Shown here: positions 45,704-55,709 of the stretch, piece after piece
Position numbering within the stretch: position 1 is the first letter of the stretch
Layout: every line of letters starts with the position of its first letter
Assembly (NCBI GenBank): GCA_036346375.1
Contig: JAYEVE010000391.1
Span: forward strand, 1 to 64,000
DNA from: Guadua angustifolia
Taxonomy: Eukaryota > Streptophyta > Magnoliopsida > Poales > Poaceae
Reading direction: 5' to 3'
Length of the DNA stretch: 64,000 nt
The notes under the pieces: generated by a model
Told to the model about the DNA's origin: nothing
What the model saw: the letters and a program-made list of their open reading frames with translations, nothing else
Databases searched by the model: none
Program-made: the position numbers and the translations under genes

Positions 45704-46696
45704 TATGAATAAATGCGACTCAACGTGGGCTATGCAATGTGCTCTCTCAGATTACCTGCAGCGATTATCAATAGGATAGACCAGGCCAAGAGAATCTGCT
45801 TGTGGGGGAAAAATGACATCAATGGATCGAGCAAATCCTTGATTAAGTGGGACAAAGTATGCAGGCCTAAGCTCAAAGGTGGTCTGGGCATTATCAACTT
45901 GAGAACCCAGAATAATGCTTTATTGCTCAAGTTCTTGCATACATTCTTTAATAAGAAGGACATCTCTTGGGTTCGCTTAGTTTGGTCCTCCTACTATCAT
46001 TCTGTTCTCCCCTAGACAATGTTTAAAAGAGGCTCTTTCTGGTGGAAAGATGTGTTATCTCTCTTGGATCAATTTAAAGGTATTGCCCATTGCTGCGTCG
46101 ATCGGGGTGACACTGCGTTTTTTTGGGAAGATGTGTGGAATAATTTACACTTGGCTTCGAATTTCCCACACTTATACTCTTTTGCCAAGAACTCCCAGTT
46201 GGTCGTGGCTTCTTTTCTCCTGAATCCGGCTATCTCCGTTAACTTTCACTTGCCTTTGTCGGATCAAGCTTTTCAAGATCTTCAGAATCTTCGTTCTATG
46301 ATCAATGGCATCAGTATTCAGAATGATACCTTAGATGAATGGAGCTATATTTGGAACTTTAAGGAATTCGCCCCAGCTAAGTTCTATAAAATGGTATTCA
46401 GTCACATCTCAGTTCCGGGGCTGATTGTTCAGATTTGGAAAGCAAAATGCTCCGTCAAGCTTAAAATCTTCACCTGGCTTCTTTGTTGGGACCGCCTTAA
46501 CACTAGGAACCTCCTCAGGAGAAAGAACTGTCCGGTTATTGATTCTAATTACAATTACGTCCTCTGCAGCAATTCAGTTGAATAGTCCAGAGATCATCGT
46601 TTCTTTGCCTGCCCCTTTAGTGCTCACTGTTGGAATGCCTTATAGATTGACTGGAATCTACAGAGTGAGATCTTCCAAAGAATTTCGGTTGCTTCT
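45704..46696 (+). mobile_element. L1-type LINE fragment, LINE-1 family (LINE-4)
   Basis: Frames at 45713-46015 ('RICLWGKNDINGSSKSLIKWDKV', shared with LINE-1 at 20440-20500) and 46019-46585 ('SFWWKDVLSLLDQF', 'AKCSVKLKIFTWLLCWDRLN') give the end of RT and the C-terminal zinc-finger region. It is closely related to LINE-1 but better preserved over this stretch. It is 5'-truncated and cut on the right by the gypsy LTR at 46697. Its own 3' end is not found in the window. Confidence 0.75.
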
Positions 46697-47166
46697 TGAT
46701 GTGGATCGTCGGGGTGGAGTTGCTGGAATGCCCGGGTTCCTGGCCGGAGACCCGAGCGGGTGGTGGAGGATCTCACCGTCGGAATCGACAGGAGAGAAAC
46801 AAGGCAGATATTTGGTATGTCTGGAGCCACCGGCGATTATCGGCAGCTACCTGAGATTTAGTTTATGTATCAAAACATACCCTTTTATCTTTGCCTTTCC
46901 TCTCTTTTTATTATCCAGCCTTCAACCGAATAAAGCTAACAGATCCTATAATCAAGGGATCTTTATTTGGAAGTTTAGAAATAAAAGGAAACTAACAAAC
47001 TAGAAATGGGAACTAATCCCTTCATGCTAAATCTTGCTGCATGGCCCTGTGCTTATCTCCACAGCCGCGTGCCTATTGGGCGCGACCCATCTATGCCCCA
47101 TTCCTGGGCTGCGATGGTGTGTGTTTGCGCCGGCAATACACGCGGTCTAGTTGATTAGCCATATCA
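46697..47166 (-). repeat. Chromovirus 3' LTR (470 bp)
   Basis: On the minus strand it starts TGATATGGC right after the polypurine tract and ends CCACATCA, giving TGAT...ATCA inverted ends. No second LTR copy exists in the window for comparison. The left boundary rests on these ends and on the loss of LINE similarity. Confidence 0.6.
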
Positions 47167-49565
47167 ATACTCCCCCCCTGGGCAACAAGCTTGTCCTCAA
47201 GCTTGAACTCAGGATAAGAGCGGCGAAGAGGGATGGCGTCGACCCAGGTAGCTTCAGACGCGGGCTCTCGTTCCCACTGAACCAAAAATTGTCGATGTCC
47301 CCGAAAGAAACGCTGGGCAAGAATGAGTGCTGGCGCGGCCCTTGTCGGAGGAGGAACGTCCGGAGCCATGTCCAAGGGAAGCGGCGGTGGTGCTGTAGGT
47401 GGCTGCCCATGGAACGGTTTGAGCAGAGAGACATGAAAGACATTGTGAATGCGAGCCGACTCTGGGAGGTCCAGGCGATAGGCAACCTCACCCACGCGAG
47501 CAATGATCTGAAATGGACCAAAGAAGCGAGGGGAGAGTTTGTGCTGATGCGAGGGCCGCAGGGACAGTTGCCGATGGCGTTGAGGCGCAACCATACCCAC
47601 GAGCCCACCGAAAAGGAGACCTCCCGATGTCCCTCATCATGCTGCTGCTTCATGCGTTGCTGGGCGCGAAGAAGGTGTTGCCGAGCCTGTGCTAAGAGAT
47701 CATCCCGGGCGACTAACTGGCAGTCAACGGCATCAATGGAGGTGGCCCCTTGGGAGTATGGAAGCAGACTTGGCGGAGGGCGACCATAGACCAGTTCGAA
47801 GGGCGCCATGCGGAGACCGGAATGATAGGAAGTGTTATAACAGAACTCTGCCCACGGTAACCACTTGACCCAAGAAGTTGGGTTGTCCGTGGCTAAGCAG
47901 CGCAAGTACATCTCCAAAGTGCGGTTTACCACCTCCGTCTGGCCATCCGTTTGGGGATGTTAGGCTGAGGATGTCAACAGGCGAGTCCCACACTGCTTGA
48001 ATAAGTCTTGCCAGAAGGCACTGATGAAAATGGGGTCACGGTCCGAAACAATCGACTCCGGCATGCCATGCAGGCGGACCACTTGGTCGAAGAAGATATT
48101 GGCCACCTGTGGAGCTGCGGTCGGCCTCTTGAGAGCGATGAAATGTCCATACTTGGAGAGTCAGTCGACGATAACCAGAATGGCGGACATGCCCTGAGAT
48201 TTAGGCAACCCGACAATGAAGTCCATAGAGATATCGGACCACACATGGTGAGGCACGGGCAGCGGTTGAAGGAGACCCCCGGGGGCCAAGGAGCTGGCCT
48301 TGTTCTGCTGGCAAATGCGGCATTGCCGAACATATTCATCAACAACCTGCCGCTGCTTGTCCCATGTAAAATGTTGCCGGACGCGATGCAGAGTCTTGTG
48401 AACACCCTCATGAGTAAGGTCGTGGTAGGCGGCCACAATCAAAGAACGAACTGGTGAGGAGGCTGGAAGGTACAGGCGACCTGCTCGGTAGATCAACCCG
48501 TCTGCTGTTGTCCATTCGGGCGGTGCCGTAGTCTGTGCTGAATCAGAGTGCTCCTGAAGAAGCTCGGAACAGCGGCGTTGGACCTCTGGATCCTGACGGA
48601 GAAGGGTCCGCCACTCGTCGATCGAGACCGTCGGAGAGAGGGCGAGCAGATGATGTTTCCGTCATGCATTCTGGAGAGGGAGTCCGCAGCACGGTTGGCG
48701 TGACCTGGTTTATGTTCGATGCGGAAATCAAACCCCATCAACTTGCTGAGCCAATGTTGCTGTGGTGGGGTGACCAAGTCTGCCGAGGAGGTATTTTAAA
48801 TGGCGTGGTCGGTGCGCGCGACGAAGCGCCCCATAGATACGGACGCCAATGCCGGATTGCTTTGGAGAGGCCAATGAGCTCCCTCTCATAAGCGGCAAGA
48901 CGGATGTGTCGTTCTGCTAGCTTCCGGCTGTAGAAGGCGATGGGATGGCCCTCTTGCTGGAGAACAGCGCCGATGCTGGTGCTCGAGGCGTCGCATTCGA
49001 CCACGAAAGTGACGTCAAAGTCGGGTAGCCGTAGGACTGGCGCCGATTGTAGGGCGGACTTGAGGGCGCAGAAAGCGGCCTCCGCAGTGACCTCCCATTG
49101 GAACGCCTGACGCTTGAGGAGGCGAGTCAGTGGTTCGGCAATGGTGGCGTATTGGCGGATAAACCGCCGGTAATAGCCCGCAAGGCCAAGGAAGCTGCGG
49201 ACGCCGGTGGCCGATGTCGGGGTTGGCCAGGAGGCGATGGCCTGTAGTTTCTTCGGATTCGCGGCCACGCCCTGGCTGGAAATAATATGCCCCAAGTAGG
49301 CCACCTCCGGTTGCGCAAAGGTGCATTTGGAGCGCTTGAGAAAGAGCTGGTGCTGGCGCAGACGATGAAGAACCAGGCTGAGGTGATGGACATGCTCCTC
49401 GGCCGACGCACTGAAGATCAAAATGTCATCAAAGAAAACCAGAACGAATTTCCTCAGGAAGTCTGCAAGAATCTCGTTCATGAGCGCCTGGAAGGTGGAT
49501 GGCGCATTGCACAACCCAAACGCCATGACCAGGAACTCAAAATGGCCATGGAATTTGGTGTTTCT
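47091..49565 (-). pseudogene. Chromovirus pol: RT, RNase H, integrase, chromodomain
   Basis: The frame 48738-49595 contains RT ('MAFGLCNAPSTFQ', catalytic 'VLVFFDDILIFS' at about 49420-49455) and RNase H ('FVVECDASSTSIGAVLQQEG'). The first 11 residues of that frame are not RT, so homology starts at about 49565. Integrase: the frame 48161-48496 has the HHCC finger ('HDLTHEG', 'CRICQQNK') and 'MDFIVGLPKS', the first catalytic Asp. The part at 47932-47600 has 'WLPWAEFCYNTSYHSG' and 'FELVYGRPPPS'. The frame 47091-47600 has 'KLSPRFFGPFQII' and a chromodomain-like 'FLVQWEREPASEATWVDA'. Breaks near 48500, 48160-47930 and 47600. The last 76 bases overlap the LTR. Confidence 0.8.
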
Positions 49566-50560
49566 GGAGCTTAACACAATAGGTGAACGGAACATGCATA
49601 ATGCATTCGATGTTAATTTTGTGTCTTGAACGGAGACTGCGGCCGTACCGTTGCTACCAGATTTTATGAACGCTGGATGCCCTCCAATGTGAGTTGTACA
49701 TGTTAGTTATAGCTTGGTTTGAACAGCTTTTAATTTGGCCATGTAATCACTCGTCCCGGCGACGGCGGACGCAGTGTACAAAAAAATATATTTTCGTCAT
49801 ATTAATAAGAAAAAATGTATTATTTTAAAAAATCATCACAATGACATAGTATGGGCTGTTTAGTGTATATACTAACTAGTCATGTGCCCATATGTTGCAA
49901 CAGAAACTTAATTTGTGACAAAAAATTTATTTGCAAAGAGCATTAACCCTGTCTGAATGATACTGTTCACTCTGAATGTGAAATGGTTGAATGTTTAAAT
50001 CAATTCATCGAAGCATACAAATTCCAAACACCTATTTACAAACTCAAGCTTAAAATTATCTTTAATTTCACAATATGAAGTCCCTTACGTTACAAAATAC
50101 TTTGCAAATTTTAGATGCACATAAATACTGCTTATGTACAAACACAATAAATATTAGACAAGGTTATATAAAAATCTCATATGAAATACATGATTTTTTT
50201 TCATATGAAATAATGTAATTCTCAAACCGTACAATAAACATATCATCAAACATGACCCTAAACCATACCTTGAATATCAATTTTTTTGACACATTTAGTA
50301 ATATGGCTAGTAAATAAACCAAATCTTAAGCATCGATTAGATGGACATAATATGAAGCATGTAAAATCTAAGAGAACATCAGTTCAACATTCACGCGGAA
50401 AATCTGCACTTCTTGGCTGTATTTGTCAGCTATGATGCTGCTGAGTAAACGTTCTTCCAACCTGGAATTCCCTTTCACTCGTTGTGTTTAACTTAGGTAC
50501 GTGAGACAGAACAGAGAGAAACATGGTGTGTAGTATTGCAAATTGCGATACATACCTGAG
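49566..50560. other. AT-rich intergenic stretch, no gene seen
   Basis: Low-complexity AT-rich sequence without open frames or domains. The segment 'tgcccatatgttgcaac' near 49886 resembles a short motif found at ends of dispersed plant repeats; I could not find paired ends. The right border of the chromovirus truncation lies at its left side. Confidence 0.5.
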
Positions 50561-51300
50561 CAGTAGTCCTTGGTTCCGGAATTCTGCCGAACAAGCGGCG
50601 TGCGTGGATGGTGACTGTGACTGAGTCTAAGCCACCACTGTATCGCCCCTGAACCCGGCGGCAATAGCGAACCAGCCGCTGGACGGCAGTACGCCGCGGC
50701 CTTCGTCTCAGTAAAGTACCAGTAGCGCGGCCTTCATCTCAACAAAGTAACAGGTTGTCGCGTCGACGCACTGCCCCAGCAGAGCCATGTCACCGTGATC
50801 CACGCCCCGTGCGTAGGCCGAGGTCTTGGGCCTTAATGGCTTCAAGCTGCCAGATGCAGGCCTGAGCCGAGCAAGGGAGCAGCACACAAGGCGGTTCGCA
50901 AAAAATTGGCCTAGAAGCAGCCGGACGCCACCGCAGTTCACCTCTTCGCAGAATACCGCAGACTCCACCACCCTCCTCTCCCACACGCCTGCCCTCCTCG
51001 AACTTTTCCTGATCAGGTAACGAATGGATTTGTGTCCGATTCTTGAAACACATCTTTCCTCTGGATTGAGGATCCGGGGCGCATCGAGCGCCATGCCGCT
51101 CACTGCCAAGCAGATCGCCAATGCTCTGCAATCTGGCACCGGCGAGAAAGGGCAGTTTCGGCAGTTTCAACAACTCAATGCGTGGAGACTGGAGAGAGAG
51201 GTGGCGGTGGAAAGAGTAGAACGAGTTAAATCTCTTTCCATCTCAGCTATGTATATCAGATTCAATGGATCAGATACTCTAAAAGAGAACGGATGACCGT
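50561..51300. other. GC-richer stretch of unknown nature
   Basis: Open frames on both strands (50790-51173 and 50708-51139 minus; 51024-51296 plus) overlap each other and show no recognised domain. It might be a decayed promoter or first exon of a lost gene, since base composition changes sharply at both sides. No function is assigned. Confidence 0.3.
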
Positions 51301-51826
51301 CACCAACTTCTAATTAGAAGTAGTAGATATATTGTTATATTTTACTATATTTTTTTTTACTAAATTTGTCTAAGGTCCAGTAATCAAAATTGAAGCCATA
51401 TTTTGACAGGTAAAAGAAATTTTGTCGTATTTTTTTTAGTCACTGACGCGTAAGATCTAAATGGGAAAAAAACTTACTATAGATATAGGCTTATAGTAGC
51501 TATTACCAAACGCATATCTAAAAATCTTGCCAGCGCAGAATCAATGGGCCTCTACGGCTCTACCCTGCGGACAGCCCGAATTTCAGGAATCTTTGGTGCA
51601 AACCTGGCTTGCTGCATCCTCCGAAAACGGCAGCTCCTGCGTGTAACACAAACATACAACTGCTCCCCTGCTTCTGTGCTGCATCCTGCGTGCACAAATC
51701 TAGGAACTAGAGCATGGCCGGTACAGATTAGGCTACAATAAAGGTAGCCATAGGCTGGAGGCCCAACTCCACGAACGCAAACTACTAAAAAGTATGTCTT
51801 ATACAGAAATCTCAAGGGCGTAGGTA
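51301..51826. other. Intergenic stretch, nothing recognised
   Basis: AT-rich to 51540, then mixed sequence. The short opposed frames at 51544-51833 have no domain. Confidence 0.4.
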
Positions 51827-52135
51827 GGCCCATGTTTGTTTAGGTTTTTCTACTGACTCGAAAATTAAAAAGTTAAAGTCTAACTTGATGGGAAATTTTT
51901 TATTTAGATTTTTTTAAAAGCTATAAGCCTCTATATAATAAAAGCCAAAAATTAATGGAGAGATGTTTTTTTTTGACTTATTGATGGTTACTTTTAGACT
52001 AATACCACTAAAGCTAAGGTAAAATTATCCACCTTTACAACGTATAAAAGCTAATAAATTTTAAACTGCTTAAACTCAAAAGTTAACTTGAAACTATAAG
52101 ACAAAAAATCTAAACTTAAACAAATAAGGCTGTAA
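51827..52135. mobile_element. MITE, about 305 bp, AT-rich
   Basis: Left end 'ggcccatgtttgtttaggtt' and right end 'ctaaacttaaacaaataagg' are imperfect inverted repeats. Subterminal blocks 'aaaagttaaagtctaacttg' and 'aaaagttaacttgaaacta' are also inverted. No coding frame and no clear target duplication. hAT-like composition. Confidence 0.55.
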
Positions 52136-52383
52136 GATGTAGATTCTCTTTCTATGAAAAATAGATTCTCGGGGAAAAAAAATCAGAATGCTTTCAGTTT
52201 TTTTTTTTAACTGGTAAAGAATGGCACTCCAGCCGAACGGCGTCTAGGGAAAATGAATCACGCGCCGAAGCGCACAAGTCGAAAAGTGCATGGTGGATGG
52301 TCGTTGGTATTCAGAATTTATTCCAACGTCGGTCTTTCTGCCTGCCTCTCCACCCGAGCAGTCGCCGGATTTAAATGCAACCC

Positions 52384-52391
52384 TCTATAAA
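52384..52391 (+). promoter_or_regulatory. TATA box, upstream copy
   Basis: 'ctataaat' lies in the first unit of the duplicated promoter. It lies about 57 bp before the upstream ATG context at about 52441. Confidence 0.5.
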
Positions 52392-52527
52392 TTAATAGGT
52401 GCATGCGTAACATTTGTTCTCACACCCTTCAGGCCTTTACCATGGAAAGCGCATGCATGCACGTCGGTCTGTCTGCCTGCCTGCCTGCCTCTCCACCCGA
52501 CCAGTCTCCGGATTTAAATGCAACCCT

Positions 52528-52535
52528 CTATAAAT
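52528..52535 (+). promoter_or_regulatory. TATA box, downstream copy
   Basis: 'ctataaat' in the second unit, about 174 bp before the ATG at 52709. Probable proximal promoter of the MATH-BTB gene. Confidence 0.5.
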
Positions 52536-52708
52536 TGGATGGTGCACGCGTAACATTTGCTCTCACATTTCTCACGCAAAGAAGAAACAACGCAGTCACT
52601 TTCACGCAAAGAAGAAACAACACAAAGAAGAGGCACAATTTTAAACTGTTTAAACTCAAAATTAAACGTAATCCCCTTGCTGTGACGTCCACAGTTCAGG
52701 CCTTTACC

Positions 52709-53943
52709 ATGGAAGGCGCATGCACAACCCTAACCAAGGCTGCACGCTTGGTGCACCTGCTTAAGATCGATCGACGGCTATTGTGCGGCCACAGCCATGG
52801 GCGGGCGTGACGGCATGGCGGAATACATCAAATCCAGATGGAACTTCGATGGCTACGACTGGGAAATCCGTATCTATATATCCTGCAATGCAGTCCTACA
52901 GCCGCTGCTGGGATCCGTGGGTAGTGCTGGAGCTCGTCTTTCTCAGTAAAGCCCGTACGCGCAATGTTTGGGTGAGCCTAGGCTGGAAGATTTCAGAATA
53001 TGACACTCTTTAAAATTCACATTTCAGGATTTGACACTCTGGTCTACAGTCATTGGCTCAGATGGTCCCATATGTCATACACACAGCCAAAGAGGCACAC
53101 GAATTGAGTGTCATATTCTGAAATATTCCGCCTAGGGTGTCGGTTGGTACATCCGAGTGGGAATCTTAAACCATCCGACGAACAGAGTGTTTCCCATAAG
53201 TTCTGTGGTCCCAAAGATTGCTCAAGTCAAGTTTTTCTCATGCCAACACCTGATGTAGCCTCATTGCGTTATACCAAGGGTAATTCTTTGACAGTGCAAT
53301 GCACCATCACTGTGCTCAAGGAGCTACCTGACGTAGAAACAATCCCAGCTAAATAAGTGCCTGCGCCATCCTCTAACTTGCACCAGCACCTGGCTGAACT
53401 CTTGCAGAAGGAGACAGGAGCGGACGTCACATTTCTTGTGTCCGGCGAGTCTTTTGCCGCGCACAAGAGCATACTCGCTGCAAGGTCCCCTGTATTCTCG
53501 GCCGAGTTCTTTGGGCACATGATGGAGAAGAGCTCTCGATGCGTGGAGGTCAAGGACATGGAGGCGGCAGCCTTCAAGGCCATGCTTCACTTCATCTACA
53601 CTGACACGGTGCCTGAACTTGATCAGAAGCTGGAGGCGGCCGTCACGACGATGGCGCAGCATTTACTTGCAGCTGCTGATAGGTACGGACTGGACAGGCT
53701 TAAGCTGATCTGCGAGCGCAAGCTCTCCCGTGTCATCAATGTCGAGACGGCGGCCACAACTTTGGCTTTAGCCGAGAACCACAACTGTTCACAGCTCAAG
53801 GCTAAGTGCGTTGACTTCATCACTAGAACTCCTGCAACTTTTGGTGCTGTTCTGGCGACGGAGGGTATAAGCTTTTGGAGGCAAGCTGGCCCTTGGTGTT
53901 GCCTGACCTTCTCAAGGCTGCGCTCGTCGGGAGAAACATTTGA
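52709..53943 (+). pseudogene. MATH-BTB domain gene (BPM-type Cullin-3 adaptor), disrupted
   Basis: Start ATG at 52709 ('MEGACTTLTKAARLVHLLKID'), then a MATH domain in two frames ('MAEYIKSRWNFDGYDWEIRIY' at about 52824, 'LELVFLSKARTRNVWVSL' at about 52929), a small inserted MITE, the MATH end (53108-53356) and a BTB domain (53357-53870; 'ADVTFLVSGESFAAHKSILAARSPVF', 'ALLHFIYTD'-like 'AMLHFIYTDTVPEL', 'LAAADRYGLDRLKLIC'). Plant MATH-BTB proteins bring substrates to Cullin-3 ubiquitin ligases, and the family is greatly expanded in grasses. Lesions: frameshifts near 52757 and 52900, the MITE at 52977, in-frame TAA at 53354-53356 in the MATH-BTB linker, and a frameshift near 53868 that moves the true C-terminus ('LLEASWPLVLPDLLKAAL', stop at 53941) out of frame. 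The BTB part alone remains open for about 170 codons. Confidence 0.85.
52977..53136. mobile_element. Small palindromic MITE in the MATH domain (160 bp)
   Basis: Inverted ends of about 30 bp: 'cctaggctggaagatttcag' and 'aatatgacactc' on the left, and the mirror 'gagtgtcatattctgaaa', 'tattccgcctagg' on the right. An internal second copy 'tttcaggatttgacactct' follows the left end. The 18-bp core is perfect. Target duplication not resolved. No coding capacity. Confidence 0.7.
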
Positions 53944-54528
53944 AGTTGATCGATGGGTGCTACTGTGCTAGCTAAATGTTTCAAGATTAGGTGCATTATT
54001 CTCTTTTTTGTGCTTTTGTCATGCATGATGCATCTACTCCTACAGTCTATTATTAGTAACTCATGTCTATCTCTTCCATATAGAAGTGATATGTCCATCC
54101 TCTTATCTATGTTACGACCAACTAGTTGATTGCGTTTCCCCTTGAATTTGATTTTATGTAGTGCTAAGTGGTCCAAAAATTTTTACTTGTTTGTATTTCT
54201 GATTGCCAATGACTCAATGGCATGCACTTGCATATAATTAATTTGATTTTTTTTAATCGTTGGAGATCAACTTAGCATGCCATGCAAGGGGCCTGATTCG
54301 CCATGAGTGGCAATGCTAACCGTTTGATTCATTTCGATACAAAACAAATAAAACCCAGTACTGTGTTGCCTCGCCCTGGCCATTACCTCTTGCATACGAA
54401 TCCTATGCAATTTGATCATGAAATTTTATATGTAGATAGGGTAAGATGAGATGTACATCCATGATTTTTTTCAGAATTTTTTGAAACTTTTCTTAATTGG
54501 ATTGCACGGTGATTGCACCAGCCTTTTT
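53944..54528. other. Downstream flank of the MATH-BTB gene, no gene seen
   Basis: AT-rich sequence likely includes the 3' UTR. No clear polyadenylation signal or further exon was identified. Confidence 0.4.
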
Positions 54529-54814
54529 CGTACTCCTAGGAGTACGTACTCCCACCTCTAATATACCACTTAAATGAACGCTTTATACTCCTTTATCACT
54601 TTCGGTATATTCTAATAATAATTCTAAGATACTCTAATGCAATGTGATTGAAAAAATTTCATCAGAACCCTTTATTTTTTTTACTACATACCCTTTTCGT
54701 GTAACTCACTTTGGATATAATTAGCATTAGAGTATACTCAAAAGGATAAAGAGGTATAACAACATCATTTAAGCGGTATACTAGATGTGGGAGTACGTAC
54801 ACCCAGGAGTATGG
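54529..54814. mobile_element. MITE with long inverted ends (about 286 bp)
   Basis: Left 'tactcctaggagtacgtact' and right (reverse complement) 'tactcctgggtgtacgtact' continue into 'cccac.tcta.tataccrctt', giving inverted arms of about 50 bp. The centre also pairs imperfectly ('ctctaatgcaatgtg' region). No coding frame. Superfamily not assigned; target duplication not found. Confidence 0.65.
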
Positions 54815-55046
54815 AACCATTTTCCTATATATATATATATCTAGTGCTAAAGGTGATTTCAGTGTTAATATGCTAAAATCTAACCTGGACCCTTAGATCA
54901 AATTTTGAACGTTGAGATCTACTGAGGTGACAAATGCTTTTACACATAACTGGTGGTTTCATTTGCTGATTTCAGTGCTAATGTGCTTTCACATTTGAGA
55001 TGGCAAACAACCCATTGTCATAAATGCTTTTACACATAACTGGTTA

Positions 55047-55047
55047 G

Positions 55048-55095
<48 letters not shown>
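55047..55095. repeat. (TA)n(TG)n microsatellite
   Basis: About 14 bases of TA are followed by about 35 bases of GT/TG. The open frames drawn across it are repeat artefacts. Confidence 0.9.
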
Positions 55096-55101
<6 letters not shown>

Positions 55102-55103
<2 letters not shown>

Positions 55104-55142
55104 ATGCAGCTAGTCTGTTTTTCTTGGTTGTAATCATGTCGC

Positions 55143-55148
<6 letters not shown>
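55102..55148. repeat. 46-bp direct repeat, left copy
   Basis: 'gcatgc..ctagtctgtttttc' through 'ggttgtaatcatgtcgcta' matches 55538-55583 with about three differences. The two copies bracket the (TA)n tract and the foldback element. Confidence 0.85.

Positions 55149-55195
<47 letters not shown>
55146..55195. repeat. (TA)25 microsatellite
   Basis: A pure 50-base TA tract directly abuts the foldback element at 55197. Confidence 0.95.
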
Positions 55196-55196
<1 letters not shown>

Positions 55197-55197
<1 letters not shown>

Positions 55198-55535
55198 CAA
55201 CATATCCTGTGCACACAGGTCTTTCCGTGTACACACCGTGCACACCAACTAAAAAAAGTCGTGAAAAATTCTGAAAAAAATTGTAGATGTACTTCATAGA
55301 TTACTCTACCTATGTATAAAGTTTCGAGATCAAATTCATTATATATCGAGAGTTACAAAAAAGAGAAAATTCTGACAAGTTGTAACTCTCGATATATAAT
55401 GAATTTGAACCTTTTATATATAGGTAGAGTAATCTATGAAGTACATCTACCATTTTTTCAGAATTTTTCATGACTTTTTTTAGTTGGTGTGCACGGTGTG
55501 TACACAGAAAAGCCTGTGTGCACAGGATATGTTGC
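55197..55535. mobile_element. Foldback MITE beside (TA)n (339 bp)
   Basis: 'gcaacatatcctgtgcacac' at the left end is matched by 'gtgtgcacaggatatgttgc' at the right end. The arms continue nearly perfectly for about 130 bp each ('gtagatgtacttcatagatt' with its complement), leaving a small centre 'caaaaaagagaaaattctgacaa'. Transcribed, it would form a long hairpin. Insertion at (TA)n recalls Micron-type MITEs of rice, but family membership is inferred. Confidence 0.8.
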
Positions 55536-55537
55536 GC

Positions 55538-55583
55538 GCATGCCACTAGTCTGTTTTTCTTGGTTGTAATCATGTCGCTATTA
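55538..55583. repeat. 46-bp direct repeat, right copy
   Basis: Partner of 55102-55148, starting two bases after the foldback element ends. Confidence 0.85.
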
Positions 55584-55709
55584 TCGATTGGATTATGTGG
55601 CAAATTAAATATTTGGTAAAATCTTGTAGAGGGAGACGGTATGACACAGCTCCGGAACTTGGCACAATGATCTCTGCTCGAAAATAGTGCCTCCTTAATG
55701 ACATAATGG

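Larger units (their letters stand above)
46697..49565 (-). mobile_element. Ty3/gypsy chromovirus, 5'-truncated
   Basis: On the minus strand the order is RT (partial), RNase H, integrase, chromodomain, polypurine tract (gggggggagtat, 47167-47178), 3' LTR. The order RT-RH-IN defines gypsy, and the terminal chromodomain-like segment places it among chromoviruses (Reina-like is a guess). The 5' LTR, gag, protease and the first third of RT are absent. The left end lies in LINE-4. Confidence 0.8.
52327..52590 (+). repeat. 136-bp tandem duplication of the MATH-BTB promoter region
   Basis: Block 'cgtcggtct..ctgcctgcc' through 'ccggatttaaatgcaaccc', 'tctataaatt' and 'cgtaacatttg.tctcacac' occurs at about 52327-52462 and 52463-52590. 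The first unit also includes the 'ggcctttaccatggaa' start context found at the real start at 52709. Confidence 0.8.

Noticed and set aside
47151..47789. 212-codon plus-strand frame
   Set aside because: Antisense of the chromovirus integrase and chromodomain region.
55030..55252. Open frames with (IY)n or (CV)n peptides
   Set aside because: Translation of TA and TG microsatellites.
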